From: Flavobacterium sp. UGB4466
Lineage (GTDB): Bacteria > Bacteroidota > Bacteroidia > Flavobacteriales > Flavobacteriaceae
Direction of reading: 5' to 3'
DNA length: 55,181 nt
Assembly: GCF_903469665.1 (NCBI RefSeq)
Contig: NZ_CAGKLC010000026.1
Span: 1 to 55,181, forward strand
Under the pieces are notes generated by a model. That model ran no database searches and was not told where the DNA came from. It worked only from the letters and a program-made list of their open reading frames with translations. Of the stretch, positions 14,660-23,462 are shown in pieces (position 1 is the stretch's first letter; each line of letters begins with the position of its first letter). A program made the position numbers and the translations under genes.

Positions 14660-15274
14660 ATGAATTTAGAAAAAATCTATTCTGAATTACTCTTGAACAT
14701 TGGCTTTCCATTAAATGAAATTCAGCAAAACTGGATGGTTTTAGAAAAGGCCTATTCTAAAAAATCAAGACATTATCACAATCTCACGCATTTAAAACAA
14801 ATGATGGAGAGTTTTGAGGTCTATCGGGATAAACTTGAAAATCCGAATGAAGTATTGTTCTCCATTTTTTATCATGATATTGTTTACTCTTCTTCCAGAA
14901 AAGACAATGAACTTAAAAGTGCCAAATTCGCTTTGTCAATTCTTCCCGAAAATATCACCCTAAACAAACCATTCATTTTTGATGCGATCTGTGCTACACA
15001 ACAGCACCTTCATCATCACAATGAAGATATTAACTGGTTAATCGATTTTGACTTGAAGATTTTGGCCTGTGATTGGGAAGCATATCAAATCTATTATGAA
15101 CAAATTAGAAAAGAATACCACATTTATCCTGATTTTCTCTACAAACCCGGACGTGCTAAGGCGCTGAAACATTTTCTGGAAAACGACTTTATTTTTCAAA
15201 CGGATGAGTTTAGGAATTTATATGAAAAGAAAGCCAGATTGAATATTGAGAAAGAGATTTCCCTATTAACGTAA
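14660..15274 (+). CDS. HD-superfamily metal-dependent phosphohydrolase
   Basis: The 204-residue protein carries an HD-type metal site: H40 and H44 in HYHNLTH, and H72-D73 in FYHDIVY, with a later conserved D near residue 130. It resembles predicted metal-dependent HD phosphohydrolases of the COG4339 type. No membrane or signal segment is present. HD phosphoesterases are recurring partners in RNA-repair neighbourhoods, where removal of end phosphates is plausible; here it lies between the tRNA-like array and the WYL regulator. Substrate and role are inferred from context. Confidence 0.85.
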   Translation: MNLEKIYSELLLNIGFPLNEIQQNWMVLEKAYSKKSRHYHNLTHLKQMMESFEVYRDKLENPNEVLFSIFYHDIVYSSSRKDNELKSAKFALSILPENITLNKPFIFDAICATQQHLHHHNEDINWLIDFDLKILACDWEAYQIYYEQIRKEYHIYPDFLYKPGRAKALKHFLENDFIFQTDEFRNLYEKKARLNIEKEISLLT

Positions 15275-15275
15275 A

Positions 15276-15363
15276 CGCGCGTAAGGGATTGAGGCGGTAT
15301 CCTTTTGTGAAGAGAAACGGAACAAAAGATATAGCCGAAAGCCCGACCCGGAGGGACACGCCC
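15276..15363 (+). other. Structured intergenic element, copy a
   Basis: A hairpin forms from GCGGTATCCTTTTGT (15294-15308) with ACAAAAGATATAGCCG, followed by GCCCGACCCGGAGGGACACG. The minus-strand sequence of 52082-52156 shares the same core and layout. It sits between the HD and WYL genes. It may be a REP-like element, a terminator or a small structured RNA. Confidence 0.6.
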
Positions 15364-15376
15364 AAAAACACGAACC

Positions 15377-16414
15377 ATGTCACAAAACAAAAACGCCCTA
15401 ATTCGGTACAAAACGATAGACAAATGTCTTCAAAACAAATATCGGCAATGGACTTTAGACGACTTAATCGAATGCTGCTCTGATGCTTTGTTTGAATACG
15501 AAGGTCGAGCCAACCCCATCAGCAAGCGAACCATTCAGATGGATATTCAGCTCATGCGAAGTGAGAAACTGGGGTACAATGCCCCAATTGTAGTATATGA
15601 TAAAAAGTACTATAAATATGAAGACGACGAATTCACCATAACCGATATACCCCTAACCGAAACAGACATGAATGTGCTCACCGAAACTGTTTCGATGTTA
15701 AAACAGTTTAAAGATTTCTCCCTCTTTAATGATGTATCGGATATTCTACAGCGTTTGGAGGATAAAATCTACGCCGAAAAATCGCATACCAAACCCGTTA
15801 TCTATCTCGACAAAAATGAAAAACTAAAAGGACTTCATTATCTGGATGAGATTTATCAGGCCATCATCAAAAAGGTGACCTTGGTTATTACCTACAAATC
15901 GTTTAAATCTCAGGAAGAAACCAAATTTCATTTTCACCCTTTTATTTTAAAGGAATTCAATAACCGATGGTTTTTGGTAGGAAAGAAAAAAAGTTCACAA
16001 CCGATTACCAATTTAGCCCTGGACAGAATCATTGCCATAGATTACGATTTCAACATTCCCTATTTAGAAGAAAACTTTGATGCAGAGCTCTTTTATAAAA
16101 ACGTAATTGGGGTAACCGTTAATACAGGTTTACAACCCAAAAAGATCGAACTTTGGGTAGACGCAACTAATGCACCTTATGTGTTAACCAAACCTCTGCA
16201 TCACACACAGCGGCTCATTAAAGAAAATGACGACAAAAGTATTATCGTTCATTTGTTCATTTCTCCAAATTACGAAATGGAACGTTTGCTTTTAGGATTT
16301 GGCCACGGCATCGAAATTATCAAACCTGAAGATCTGAGAAATAGGGTAAAAGCTATACTTCAAAAGGCAGTTTCAAGATATGAACACAAAAATACCATTG
16401 AATTAAAGCCATAA
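15377..16414 (+). CDS. WYL-domain transcriptional regulator
   Basis: The 345-residue protein has an N-terminal winged-helix region (about 5-95, with SKRTIQMDIQLMR as recognition segment). A WYL domain follows (about 170-225: ITYKSF, HPFILKEFNNRWFLVG, NLALDRI) and a C-terminal WCX-like extension ends with a conserved region near residues 290-325. WYL proteins sense nucleic-acid or nucleotide ligands and often regulate defence and DNA/RNA repair loci. The first ATG in frame is used, 102 bp after the HD stop with a structured element in between. It is the probable regulator of the RNA-repair island. Confidence 0.92.
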   Translation: MSQNKNALIRYKTIDKCLQNKYRQWTLDDLIECCSDALFEYEGRANPISKRTIQMDIQLMRSEKLGYNAPIVVYDKKYYKYEDDEFTITDIPLTETDMNVLTETVSMLKQFKDFSLFNDVSDILQRLEDKIYAEKSHTKPVIYLDKNEKLKGLHYLDEIYQAIIKKVTLVITYKSFKSQEETKFHFHPFILKEFNNRWFLVGKKKSSQPITNLALDRIIAIDYDFNIPYLEENFDAELFYKNVIGVTVNTGLQPKKIELWVDATNAPYVLTKPLHHTQRLIKENDDKSIIVHLFISPNYEMERLLLGFGHGIEIIKPEDLRNRVKAILQKAVSRYEHKNTIELKP

Positions 16415-16585
16415 TTTTTTACAAAATGCAGAATTTTATCTTATTTTAAAACCATAAAACAATTTTTACAGCATTAATTTTGTTAAAACATCAAAAAAGA
16501 ATAGTATATTTCAATTAAATTTTAACCGTAAACCCCTATAAATCAAAGGGATTTTTTAACTAACCAAAAAATTATTAAAAAATAA

Positions 16586-16597
16586 TATGCATGCATA
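16586..16597. promoter_or_regulatory. Palindrome TATGCATGCATA, putative MarR operator
   Basis: This perfect 12-bp palindrome lies 12 bp before the -7 box at 16610-16617 and 38 bp before the MarR gene. The position fits an autoregulatory operator of the MarR protein. Confidence 0.45.
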
Positions 16598-16609
16598 GTA
16601 TTTTTTAAT

Positions 16610-16617
16610 TATATTTG
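16610..16617 (+). promoter_or_regulatory. -7 box TATATTTG for the marR/beta-oxidation unit
   Basis: It is a perfect TAnnTTTG match 19 bp before the ATG at 16636, with the palindrome 16586-16597 in its -33 zone. The 221-bp gap 16415-16635 holds nothing else recognisable. Confidence 0.55.
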
Positions 16618-16635
16618 AAATCGATATAGTTACAT

Positions 16636-17094
16636 ATGAAAGAGAAAACAATAGATTATATTCTGCGTGCTACATGGCAAGCTGTATCAAGAATGTACAA
16701 TGAAGAGGCTGCTAAGTACGATGCCACAATGGCTACCGGGTTTGCCCTTTTGAGTATAGATAAGGAAGAAGGAACCCCATCGACAGCTTTGGGTCCCCGA
16801 ATGGGCATGGAGGCCACAAGTCTTACCAGAACATTGAAATCTATGGAAGATAAAGGTTTGATTGTTCGCAAAAAAAACCCAACTGATGGTCGTGGTGTTT
16901 TAATTTACCTGACCGAATTTGGAAAAGAAAAAAGAGATTTATCTAAAAATACGGTTCTGAAATTTAATGAAACGGTAAGAAAACATGTTTCTGATGAGAA
17001 ACTAAACCATTTTATAGAGGTTTCTGAAATCATAAACGAATTAATTCAGGATAAAAACATATTCAATCAAACAGAAAAATCAGAAAATGAATAA
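16636..17094 (+). CDS. MarR-family transcriptional regulator of beta-oxidation genes
   Basis: The 152-residue protein has the MarR winged-helix fold: helix-turn-helix around residues 55-80 (MEATSLTRTLKSMEDKGLI) and the wing with KKNPTDGRGVLIYLTEFG (87-104), including the conserved DGR. It is the first gene before the fatty-acid oxidation genes, 50 bp upstream of the multifunctional enzyme. Release from DNA by acyl-CoA or fatty acid is a reasonable expectation but not visible in the sequence. Confidence 0.92.
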   Translation: MKEKTIDYILRATWQAVSRMYNEEAAKYDATMATGFALLSIDKEEGTPSTALGPRMGMEATSLTRTLKSMEDKGLIVRKKNPTDGRGVLIYLTEFGKEKRDLSKNTVLKFNETVRKHVSDEKLNHFIEVSEIINELIQDKNIFNQTEKSENE

Positions 17095-17144
17095 CCTTAA
17101 TTCATAAGGAACATTCAAATCAAATAAAAAACAAAATATTAACT

Positions 17145-19535
17145 ATGAAACGCACAATTAAAAAAGTCGCTGTAATTGGATCCGGAATTATGGGTTCGGG
17201 AATAGCTTGCCATTTTGCCAATATTGGTGTTGAAGTTTTACTGCTTGACATCGTACCCCGCGAGTTGACAGAAGCTGAAGCTAAAAAAGGATTAACGCTT
17301 GAAAGTAAAGCTGTTCGCAACCGAGTAGTAAATGAGCATCTGGCGAATTCATTAAAATCAAAACCATCTCCTATTTACAGTCAAAAATTCGCAAACCGAA
17401 TTACCACTGGAAATACGACTGATGATATGGCAAAAATTGCCAATGTTGATTGGATTATTGAAGTTGTTGTGGAGCGTTTGGATATTAAAAAACTAGTATT
17501 CGAACAAATCGAAAAATTCCGTAAACCGGGAACTTTGGTTACATCAAATACATCTGGTATTCCAATTCATTTTATGAGTGAAGGAAGAAGCGAAGATTTC
17601 CAACAACACTTCTGCGGAACTCACTTTTTTAACCCTGCGCGTTACTTAAAGTTATTTGAAATTATTCCTGGTCCAAAAACTTCAACTGAAGTATTGGATT
17701 TCTTAAACGAATACGGATCTAAATTCTTAGGAAAAACTTCGGTTGTTGCTAAAGATACTCCAGCGTTTATTGGAAACAGAATTGGTATTTACGGAATCCA
17801 AAGTTTATTCCACCTGGTAAAAGAAATGGGATTAACGATTGAAGAAGTAGATAAATTAACCGGACCGGTAATTGGCCGTCCAAAATCGGCTACTTTCCGT
17901 ACGGTTGACGTGGTTGGATTGGATACTTTGGTACACGTTGCCAACGGTATTTACGAAAACTGCCCAACAGACGAACAACACGAATTGTTTAAACTTCCGG
18001 ATTTCATCAACAAAATGATGGAAAATAACTGGTTAGGAAGTAAAACAGGTCAAGGTTTCTACAAAAAAGTAGACAAAGATATTCTTTCTCTTGACTTAGA
18101 CACCTTAGAATACCGTGCTGCCAAAAAAGCAAATTTTGCGACTCTTGAACTGACAAAAACTATCGATAAACCGATCAATCGTTTTAAAGTTTTAGTAAAA
18201 GGAACTGACAAAGCAGGAGAATTCTACCGTAAAAGTTTCGCCGGAATGTTTGCTTACGTATCCAACAGAATTCCTGAAATCTCAGACGAATTATACAAAA
18301 TTGACGATGCCATGAAAGCTGGTTTTGGATGGGAAAATGGTCCATTCGAAATCTGGGATGCTATTGGTGTTGCAAAAGGAATCGAAATCATGAAAGCCGA
18401 AGGTTTAGCGCCTGCTGCCTGGGTTACTGAAATGTTAGCTTCCGGAAGCGATAGTTTCTATTCTGTAAAAGAAGGAGCTACTTTCTTCTATAATATTCCA
18501 ACAAAATCACAAACTAAAGTTCCTGGACAAGATTCATTCATTATCCTGAACAACATTCGTGAAAGCAAAAAAGTTTGGAGTAATAGTGGCGCTATTATCG
18601 AAGATTTAGGAGACGGAATCTTAAACTTAGAATTCCAGTCTAAAATGAATACCATTGGTGGCGATGTACTTCAGGCCATCAATAAAGCCATCGACTTATC
18701 TGAAAAAGAATACCAAGGTTTAGTGATTGGAAATCAGGCAGCGAATTTCTCTGTTGGAGCCAATATCGGAATGATTTTCATGATGGCAGTGGAACAAGAG
18801 TACGATGAATTAAACATGGCGATCAAATTGTTTCAGGACACCATGATGCGCGTTCGTTATTCTTCGATTCCGGTTATTGTAGCGCCTCACGGAATGACTT
18901 TTGGCGGTGGATGCGAAATGAGCTTACACGCTGATAAAGTAGTTGCTGCTGCTGAAACTTATATGGGATTAGTGGAATTTGGTGTTGGTGTACTTCCTGG
19001 TGGTGGTGGATCTAAAGAAATGGCTTTAAGAGCTTCTGATTTGTTCCGTAAAAATGACGTTGAATTAAACGTTCTTCAGGAGTATTTCCTGACTATCGCT
19101 ATGGCTAAAGTTTCGACTTCCGGTTATGAAGCTTTTGATACCGGACTTTTACAACACGGAAAAGATATTATCGTAGTCAACAAAGACCGTCAGATTGCAG
19201 AAGCTAAAAAACATGCCTTGTTAATGGCTGAAGCGGGTTATACACAACCTATCAGAAGAACGGATGTAAAAGTATTAGGAAAACAGGCTCTTGGAATGTT
19301 CTTAGTTGGAACTGACCAAATGCAAGCTGGAAAATACATTTCTGAGCACGATAGAAAAATCGCAAACAAACTGGCTTACGTAATGGCTGGTGGTGATTTA
19401 TCTGAAGCTACTTTAGTATCTGAACAATATTTATTAGATATCGAACGTGAAGCTTTCTTGAGTTTATGTACAGAAAGAAAAACTCTGGAGCGTATTCAAT
19501 ATATGTTAACTAAAGGAAAACCGCTTAGAAATTAG
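17145..19535 (+). CDS. 3-hydroxyacyl-CoA dehydrogenase / enoyl-CoA hydratase
   Basis: The 796-residue bifunctional beta-oxidation enzyme has the dehydrogenase first: NAD-binding GSGIMGSGIA (residues 12-21), HFFNPA near 165 and NRIG near 205. The C-terminal dehydrogenase domain is duplicated (about 210-420). The crotonase domain lies at the end (about 470-690: GGGCEMSLHADKV, VEFGVGVLPGGGG). The order is the reverse of E. coli FadB, and the form is the one common in Bacteroidota. It hydrates enoyl-CoA and oxidises the 3-hydroxyacyl-CoA, handing over to the thiolase at 19712-20893. Confidence 0.95.
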   Translation: MKRTIKKVAVIGSGIMGSGIACHFANIGVEVLLLDIVPRELTEAEAKKGLTLESKAVRNRVVNEHLANSLKSKPSPIYSQKFANRITTGNTTDDMAKIANVDWIIEVVVERLDIKKLVFEQIEKFRKPGTLVTSNTSGIPIHFMSEGRSEDFQQHFCGTHFFNPARYLKLFEIIPGPKTSTEVLDFLNEYGSKFLGKTSVVAKDTPAFIGNRIGIYGIQSLFHLVKEMGLTIEEVDKLTGPVIGRPKSATFRTVDVVGLDTLVHVANGIYENCPTDEQHELFKLPDFINKMMENNWLGSKTGQGFYKKVDKDILSLDLDTLEYRAAKKANFATLELTKTIDKPINRFKVLVKGTDKAGEFYRKSFAGMFAYVSNRIPEISDELYKIDDAMKAGFGWENGPFEIWDAIGVAKGIEIMKAEGLAPAAWVTEMLASGSDSFYSVKEGATFFYNIPTKSQTKVPGQDSFIILNNIRESKKVWSNSGAIIEDLGDGILNLEFQSKMNTIGGDVLQAINKAIDLSEKEYQGLVIGNQAANFSVGANIGMIFMMAVEQEYDELNMAIKLFQDTMMRVRYSSIPVIVAPHGMTFGGGCEMSLHADKVVAAAETYMGLVEFGVGVLPGGGGSKEMALRASDLFRKNDVELNVLQEYFLTIAMAKVSTSGYEAFDTGLLQHGKDIIVVNKDRQIAEAKKHALLMAEAGYTQPIRRTDVKVLGKQALGMFLVGTDQMQAGKYISEHDRKIANKLAYVMAGGDLSEATLVSEQYLLDIEREAFLSLCTERKTLERIQYMLTKGKPLRN

Positions 19536-19711
19536 AAAATAGAACAAAGATAATAGAATATAGATTTCAGACTTGGTAAAGTCAATTTTCTATACTCTAT
19601 CTTCTATACTCTTAAAAAATAGAATAAAGAAAAAAGAATAAAGATTTTGAGACAAAGTAACAGTCTATTTTCTATGATCTATTTTCTATAATCTTAAAAA
19701 CACAAAAACAA
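19536..19711. repeat. AT-rich hairpin repeats (AGAAAATAGAATAAAG family)
   Basis: Two stem-loop units have arms of the type GAAAATAGAA.. and ..TTCTATTTTC-like sequence (19536-19610 and 19615-19700). The same family flanks the four-helix-bundle gene further downstream. Confidence 0.6.
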
Positions 19712-20893
19712 ATGAAAACAGCATATATAGTAAAAGCATACAGAACCGCAGTTGGAAAAGCTCCAAAAGGGGTTTTCAGATTCAAAAGACCTGATGAATT
19801 AGCGGCTGAAACCATTCAGTTTATGATGGATGAACTGCCTGATTTTGACAAAAAGCGCATCGATGACGTTATGGTAGGAAATGCCATGCCGGAAGCAGAG
19901 CAAGGTCTTAACGTTGGACGTTTAATCTCGTTAATGGGATTAAAAGTAGAAGACGTTCCCGGAGTTACAGTAAACCGTTATTGTGCATCCGGATTAGAAA
20001 CTATCGGAATGGCAACTGCCAAAATTCAATCCGGAATGGCAGATTGTATCATCGCTGGTGGTGCAGAAAGTATGAGTTATATTCCGATGGGAGGTTACAA
20101 ACCAACTCCGGATTATAAAGTAGCTGCTGCCGGTCATGAGGATTACTACTGGGGAATGGGTTTAACTGCCGAAGCGGTTGCCAATCAATATAAAATCTCC
20201 AGAGAAGATCAGGATGAGTTTGCTTACAACTCTCATATGAAAGCGTTGAAAGCACAAGCAGAAGGGAAATTTGACAAACAAATCGTTCCAATTACTGTTG
20301 AACAGACTTTTATCAATGAAAATGGTAAAAAAGAAACAAAATCATACGTTGTAAATAAAGACGAAGGTCCAAGAGCAGGAACTACTAAAGAAGCTTTAGC
20401 AGGTTTAAGACCCGTTTTCGCAGCAGACGGAAGTGTAACTGCCGGTAACTCTTCTCAAATGAGTGACGGTGCTGCTTTTGTTTTAATCATGAGCGAAGAA
20501 ATGGTAAAAGAATTAAACCTGGAGCCAATCGCACGTTTAGTAAACTTTGCTTCTTCTGGTGTTGAACCAAGAATCATGGGTATCGGACCTGTAAAAGCAA
20601 TTCCGAAAGCCTTGAAACAAGCAGGATTAACATTAAATGATATCGAATTAATCGAGTTGAATGAAGCTTTTGCTTCTCAGGCTTTGGCTGTTACCCGCGA
20701 ATTAAACATCAACCCGGAAATCGTAAACGTAAACGGTGGAGCTATCTCTTTAGGACACCCACTGGGTTGTACAGGAGCTAAACTTTCTGTTCAGTTATTC
20801 GACGAAATGAAACGCAGAGGTAACAAATACGGAATCGTAAGTATGTGTGTAGGTACCGGACAAGGTTCTGCAGGGATTTACGAAGTGTTGTAA
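19712..20893 (+). CDS. fadA: Acetyl-CoA C-acyltransferase (3-ketoacyl-CoA thiolase)
   Basis: The 393-residue thiolase shows all active-site landmarks: acyl-accepting cysteine in [10 protein letters not shown] (about residue 91), [23 protein letters not shown] with the catalytic His, and the second cysteine in [11 protein letters not shown] near the C-terminus. It cleaves 3-ketoacyl-CoA with CoA in the last step of beta-oxidation. It follows the hydratase/dehydrogenase gene in the same orientation, separated by 176 bp of hairpin repeats. Confidence 0.96.
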   Translation: MKTAYIVKAYRTAVGKAPKGVFRFKRPDELAAETIQFMMDELPDFDKKRIDDVMVGNAMPEAEQGLNVGRLISLMGLKVEDVPGVTVNRYCASGLETIGMATAKIQSGMADCIIAGGAESMSYIPMGGYKPTPDYKVAAAGHEDYYWGMGLTAEAVANQYKISREDQDEFAYNSHMKALKAQAEGKFDKQIVPITVEQTFINENGKKETKSYVVNKDEGPRAGTTKEALAGLRPVFAADGSVTAGNSSQMSDGAAFVLIMSEEMVKELNLEPIARLVNFASSGVEPRIMGIGPVKAIPKALKQAGLTLNDIELIELNEAFASQALAVTRELNINPEIVNVNGGAISLGHPLGCTGAKLSVQLFDEMKRRGNKYGIVSMCVGTGQGSAGIYEVL

Positions 20894-20988
20894 AAAGAAA
20901 ATAGAATATAGAATAAAGAGAATAGATGTTTTTTTTTAGAGTAAAGAGAAAAGAACAAAGATTATAAAAAGTAATAAAAAACTTACTT

Positions 20989-20996
20989 TACGTTTG
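20989..20996 (+). promoter_or_regulatory. -7 box TACGTTTG for the four-helix-bundle gene
   Basis: A perfect TAnnTTTG match 26 bp before the ATG at 21023 suggests that this gene has its own promoter inside the beta-oxidation operon. Confidence 0.45.
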
Positions 20997-21022
20997 TAAT
21001 TTCTTATCTTGGCTCGAAAAAC

Positions 21023-21373
21023 ATGAGACATAATTATAAGAACTTAAAAATTTGGCAGCTCGGAATTACAATAGCCAATGAAATTTCAGATGTATTAATA
21101 GAATTTCCGAAACACGAAAGATACGATTTGAGTTCTCAGATTAGCAGATGTTCAGTTTCTATGCCTAGTAATATTGCTGAAGGTTCTTCAAGAACTGATA
21201 AATCTTTCAGTCATTTTTTAGACATTTCTCTCGGTTCTTCATTTGAATTAATTACGCAACTATTAATTGCAACACATAGAAAGTATATAAACGAAAAACA
21301 ATTTAACCAATTAGAAATTAAAATAGAAGAATTTCAAAGAATGACAATGAGTTTTCAAAACGGACTGAAGTAA
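21023..21373 (+). CDS. Four-helix-bundle protein (S23 / rRNA intervening-sequence family)
   Basis: The 116-residue protein fits the TIGR02436 four-helix-bundle family: NLKIWQLGI at the start, YDLSSQISRCSVSMPSNIAEG in the middle and a Leu-rich C-terminal helix pair. Members occur inside 23S rRNA intervening sequences in some bacteria and as free-standing genes in Bacteroidota; their function is unknown. It separates thiolase from acyl-CoA dehydrogenase, is framed by 30-bp inverted repeats and has its own promoter-like box. It therefore looks like a later insertion into the operon. Confidence 0.9.
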   Translation: MRHNYKNLKIWQLGITIANEISDVLIEFPKHERYDLSSQISRCSVSMPSNIAEGSSRTDKSFSHFLDISLGSSFELITQLLIATHRKYINEKQFNQLEIKIEEFQRMTMSFQNGLK

Positions 21374-21428
21374 AAGTCTATTTTCTTTACTCTATATTCT
21401 ATTTTCTTTCATAAAAAACAAAAACAAA

Positions 21429-23234
21429 ATGGCAGATACTATCGAAAAAAACGTGACTCGTGGTGGTCAGTTTTTAGTTAAAGAAACAAAATGCGAAGAT
21501 ATCTTCACACCGGAAGATTTTTCGGAAGAGCAATTGATGATGCGTGACTCTGTAAAAGAGTTCGTAGACAAAGAATTATGGGCGCATAAAGATCGTTTCG
21601 AGAAGAAAGATTATGCTTATACAGAATCTTCTATGCGTAAAGCTGGAGAACTAGGACTTTTAGGAGTTGCTGTTCCGGAAGAATACGGTGGATTAGGAAT
21701 GGGATTTGTTTCTACAATGTTGGTTTGTGACTACATTTCAGGAGCAACGGGTTCTTTCTCTACAGCTTTTGGTGCACATACCGGAATTGGAACTATGCCA
21801 ATTACGCTTTATGGTTCTGAAGAACAAAAGAAAAAATACGTTCCTAAATTGGCTTCAGGGGAATGGTTCGGAGCTTATTGCCTGACAGAGCCTGGAGCAG
21901 GATCTGATGCTAACTCAGGAAAAACGAAAGCCGTTTTATCTGAAGATGGAAAATACTACTCGATCACAGGTCAAAAAATGTGGATTTCGAATGCAGGTTT
22001 CTGCAGCGTTTTCATCGTTTTTGCCCGTATCGGAGAGGATAAAAACATTACTGGTTTCATCGTAGAAAATGATCCGTCTAACGGAATTTCTATGAACGAA
22101 GAAGAGCATAAATTAGGAATCCGTGCTTCTTCTACACGTCAGGTTTTCTTCAACGATACAAAAGTTCCTGTTGAAAACATGTTGTCTGAAAGAGGAAACG
22201 GTTTCAAAATTGCGATGAACGCTTTAAACGTAGGTCGTATTAAATTAGCGGCTGCTTGTTTAGATGCTCAACGTAGAGTTACTACAGGAGCTGTAAAATA
22301 TGCTAACGAAAGAATTCAGTTTAATACTCCAATTTCAAGCTTCGGTGCTATTCGTTCTAAACTGGCTGAAATGGCAACTAATGCTTACGCTGGAGAAAGT
22401 GCTTCTTACCGTGCCGCAAAAGATATCGAAGACAGAATCGCTGCCCGTGAAGCAGAAGGAACTTCTCATCAGGAAGCTGAATTGAAAGGTGTTGAAGAAT
22501 ATGCTATCGAGTGTTCTATACTGAAAGTAGCTGTTTCTGAAGACGTTCAAAGCTGTTCGGATGAAGGAATTCAGATTTTTGGCGGAATGGGATTCTCTGA
22601 AGACACTCCAATGGAAAGCGCCTGGAGAGATGCTCGTATTGCACGTATCTACGAAGGAACAAATGAAATTAACAGAATGCTTTCAGTGGGTATGTTGATC
22701 AAAAAGGCTATGAAAGGTCATGTTGATTTATTAGGACCAGCTATGAAAGTTCAGGAAGAATTAATGGGAATTCCATCTTTTGATACTCCTGATTTCTCTG
22801 AATTATTTGCGGAAGAAAAAGGAATCATCGCTAACCTGAAAAAAGTTTTCTTAATGGTTGCCGGAAGCGCTGTTCAAAAATACGGACCGGATTTAGATTC
22901 TCACCAACAATTATTGATGGCAGCTTCTAACATCTTAATCGAGATCTACATGGCTGAAAGTACTATTTTAAGAACTGAAAAATTAGCCAAAAAAGAAGGA
23001 GAAGCTAAAGTACAAGAGCAAATTGCAATGGCAAAATTATACTTGTACAAAGCAGTAGATATCGTTAACCTAAATGGTAAAGAAGGAATCATTTCTTTTG
23101 CAGAAGGTGACGAACAACGTATGATGTTAATGGGACTTAAACGTTTCACAAAATACACAAACAATCCAAATGTGGTAGCCTTAAGAGAGGTTATTACTTC
23201 TAAATTAGTTGCAGAAAACGAATACTGCTTCTAA
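21429..23234 (+). CDS. Acyl-CoA dehydrogenase
   Basis: The 601-residue FAD enzyme has the classic acyl-CoA dehydrogenase core: YCLTEPGAGSDA near residue 155, WISNAGF, HKLGIRASST, FGGMGFSEDTPMESAWRDARI, and the catalytic-base segment IYEGTNEINRM (about 407-417). An extra C-terminal helical domain (about 440-600) marks the long, VLCAD-like form. It introduces the trans-2 double bond in the first step of beta-oxidation and completes the set formed with the two upstream enzymes. Confidence 0.95.
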   Translation: MADTIEKNVTRGGQFLVKETKCEDIFTPEDFSEEQLMMRDSVKEFVDKELWAHKDRFEKKDYAYTESSMRKAGELGLLGVAVPEEYGGLGMGFVSTMLVCDYISGATGSFSTAFGAHTGIGTMPITLYGSEEQKKKYVPKLASGEWFGAYCLTEPGAGSDANSGKTKAVLSEDGKYYSITGQKMWISNAGFCSVFIVFARIGEDKNITGFIVENDPSNGISMNEEEHKLGIRASSTRQVFFNDTKVPVENMLSERGNGFKIAMNALNVGRIKLAAACLDAQRRVTTGAVKYANERIQFNTPISSFGAIRSKLAEMATNAYAGESASYRAAKDIEDRIAAREAEGTSHQEAELKGVEEYAIECSILKVAVSEDVQSCSDEGIQIFGGMGFSEDTPMESAWRDARIARIYEGTNEINRMLSVGMLIKKAMKGHVDLLGPAMKVQEELMGIPSFDTPDFSELFAEEKGIIANLKKVFLMVAGSAVQKYGPDLDSHQQLLMAASNILIEIYMAESTILRTEKLAKKEGEAKVQEQIAMAKLYLYKAVDIVNLNGKEGIISFAEGDEQRMMLMGLKRFTKYTNNPNVVALREVITSKLVAENEYCF

Positions 23235-23266
23235 TACAAAAATAGTTTTTAGCTTTTAATTTGTTT

Positions 23267-23315
23267 AAACCCGCACTAATCCGAAACAGTGCGGGTTTAT
23301 TTATTTATTTTTTTG
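23267..23315 (+). terminator. Terminator after acyl-CoA dehydrogenase
   Basis: AACCCGCACT pairs with AGTGCGGGTT around a 10-nt loop and is followed by a T-rich stretch. It ends the beta-oxidation operon. Confidence 0.85.
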
Positions 23316-23462
23316 ACTAAATCGAAGGAGTGGGCTTTCGCAATATTTTTGCAACGATTTGCAAAATATTCGTTAAAATTAACTCTTAGACCCCTATAGA
23401 ATAGTTAAATATTGATGGTATTACTTTATATTTAGCATTCTAAAAACTTTAAAAAACATAAA

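Larger units (their letters stand above)
20896..21407. repeat. 30-bp inverted repeat pair flanking the four-helix-bundle gene
   Basis: The segment 20896-20925 matches the reverse complement of 21378-21407 at 28 of 30 positions (starting AGAAAATAGAATATAGA). The pair encloses the gene 21023-21373 within the beta-oxidation operon. Related sequences also form hairpins at 19536-19700, so this may be an intergenic repeat that received the gene. Confidence 0.75.

Noticed and set aside
14454..14711. Minus-strand frame of 85 codons overlapping the HD gene start
   Set aside because: It runs across the hairpin array and into the HD gene; no family features and no promoter.
20896..21407. Insertion sequence around the four-helix-bundle gene
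   Set aside because: The inverted repeats are real, but there is no transposase and no visible target duplication; kept as a possible passive cassette only.
22300..22485. Plus-strand small frame inside the acyl-CoA dehydrogenase gene
   Set aside because: Out-of-frame shadow of a conserved enzyme.
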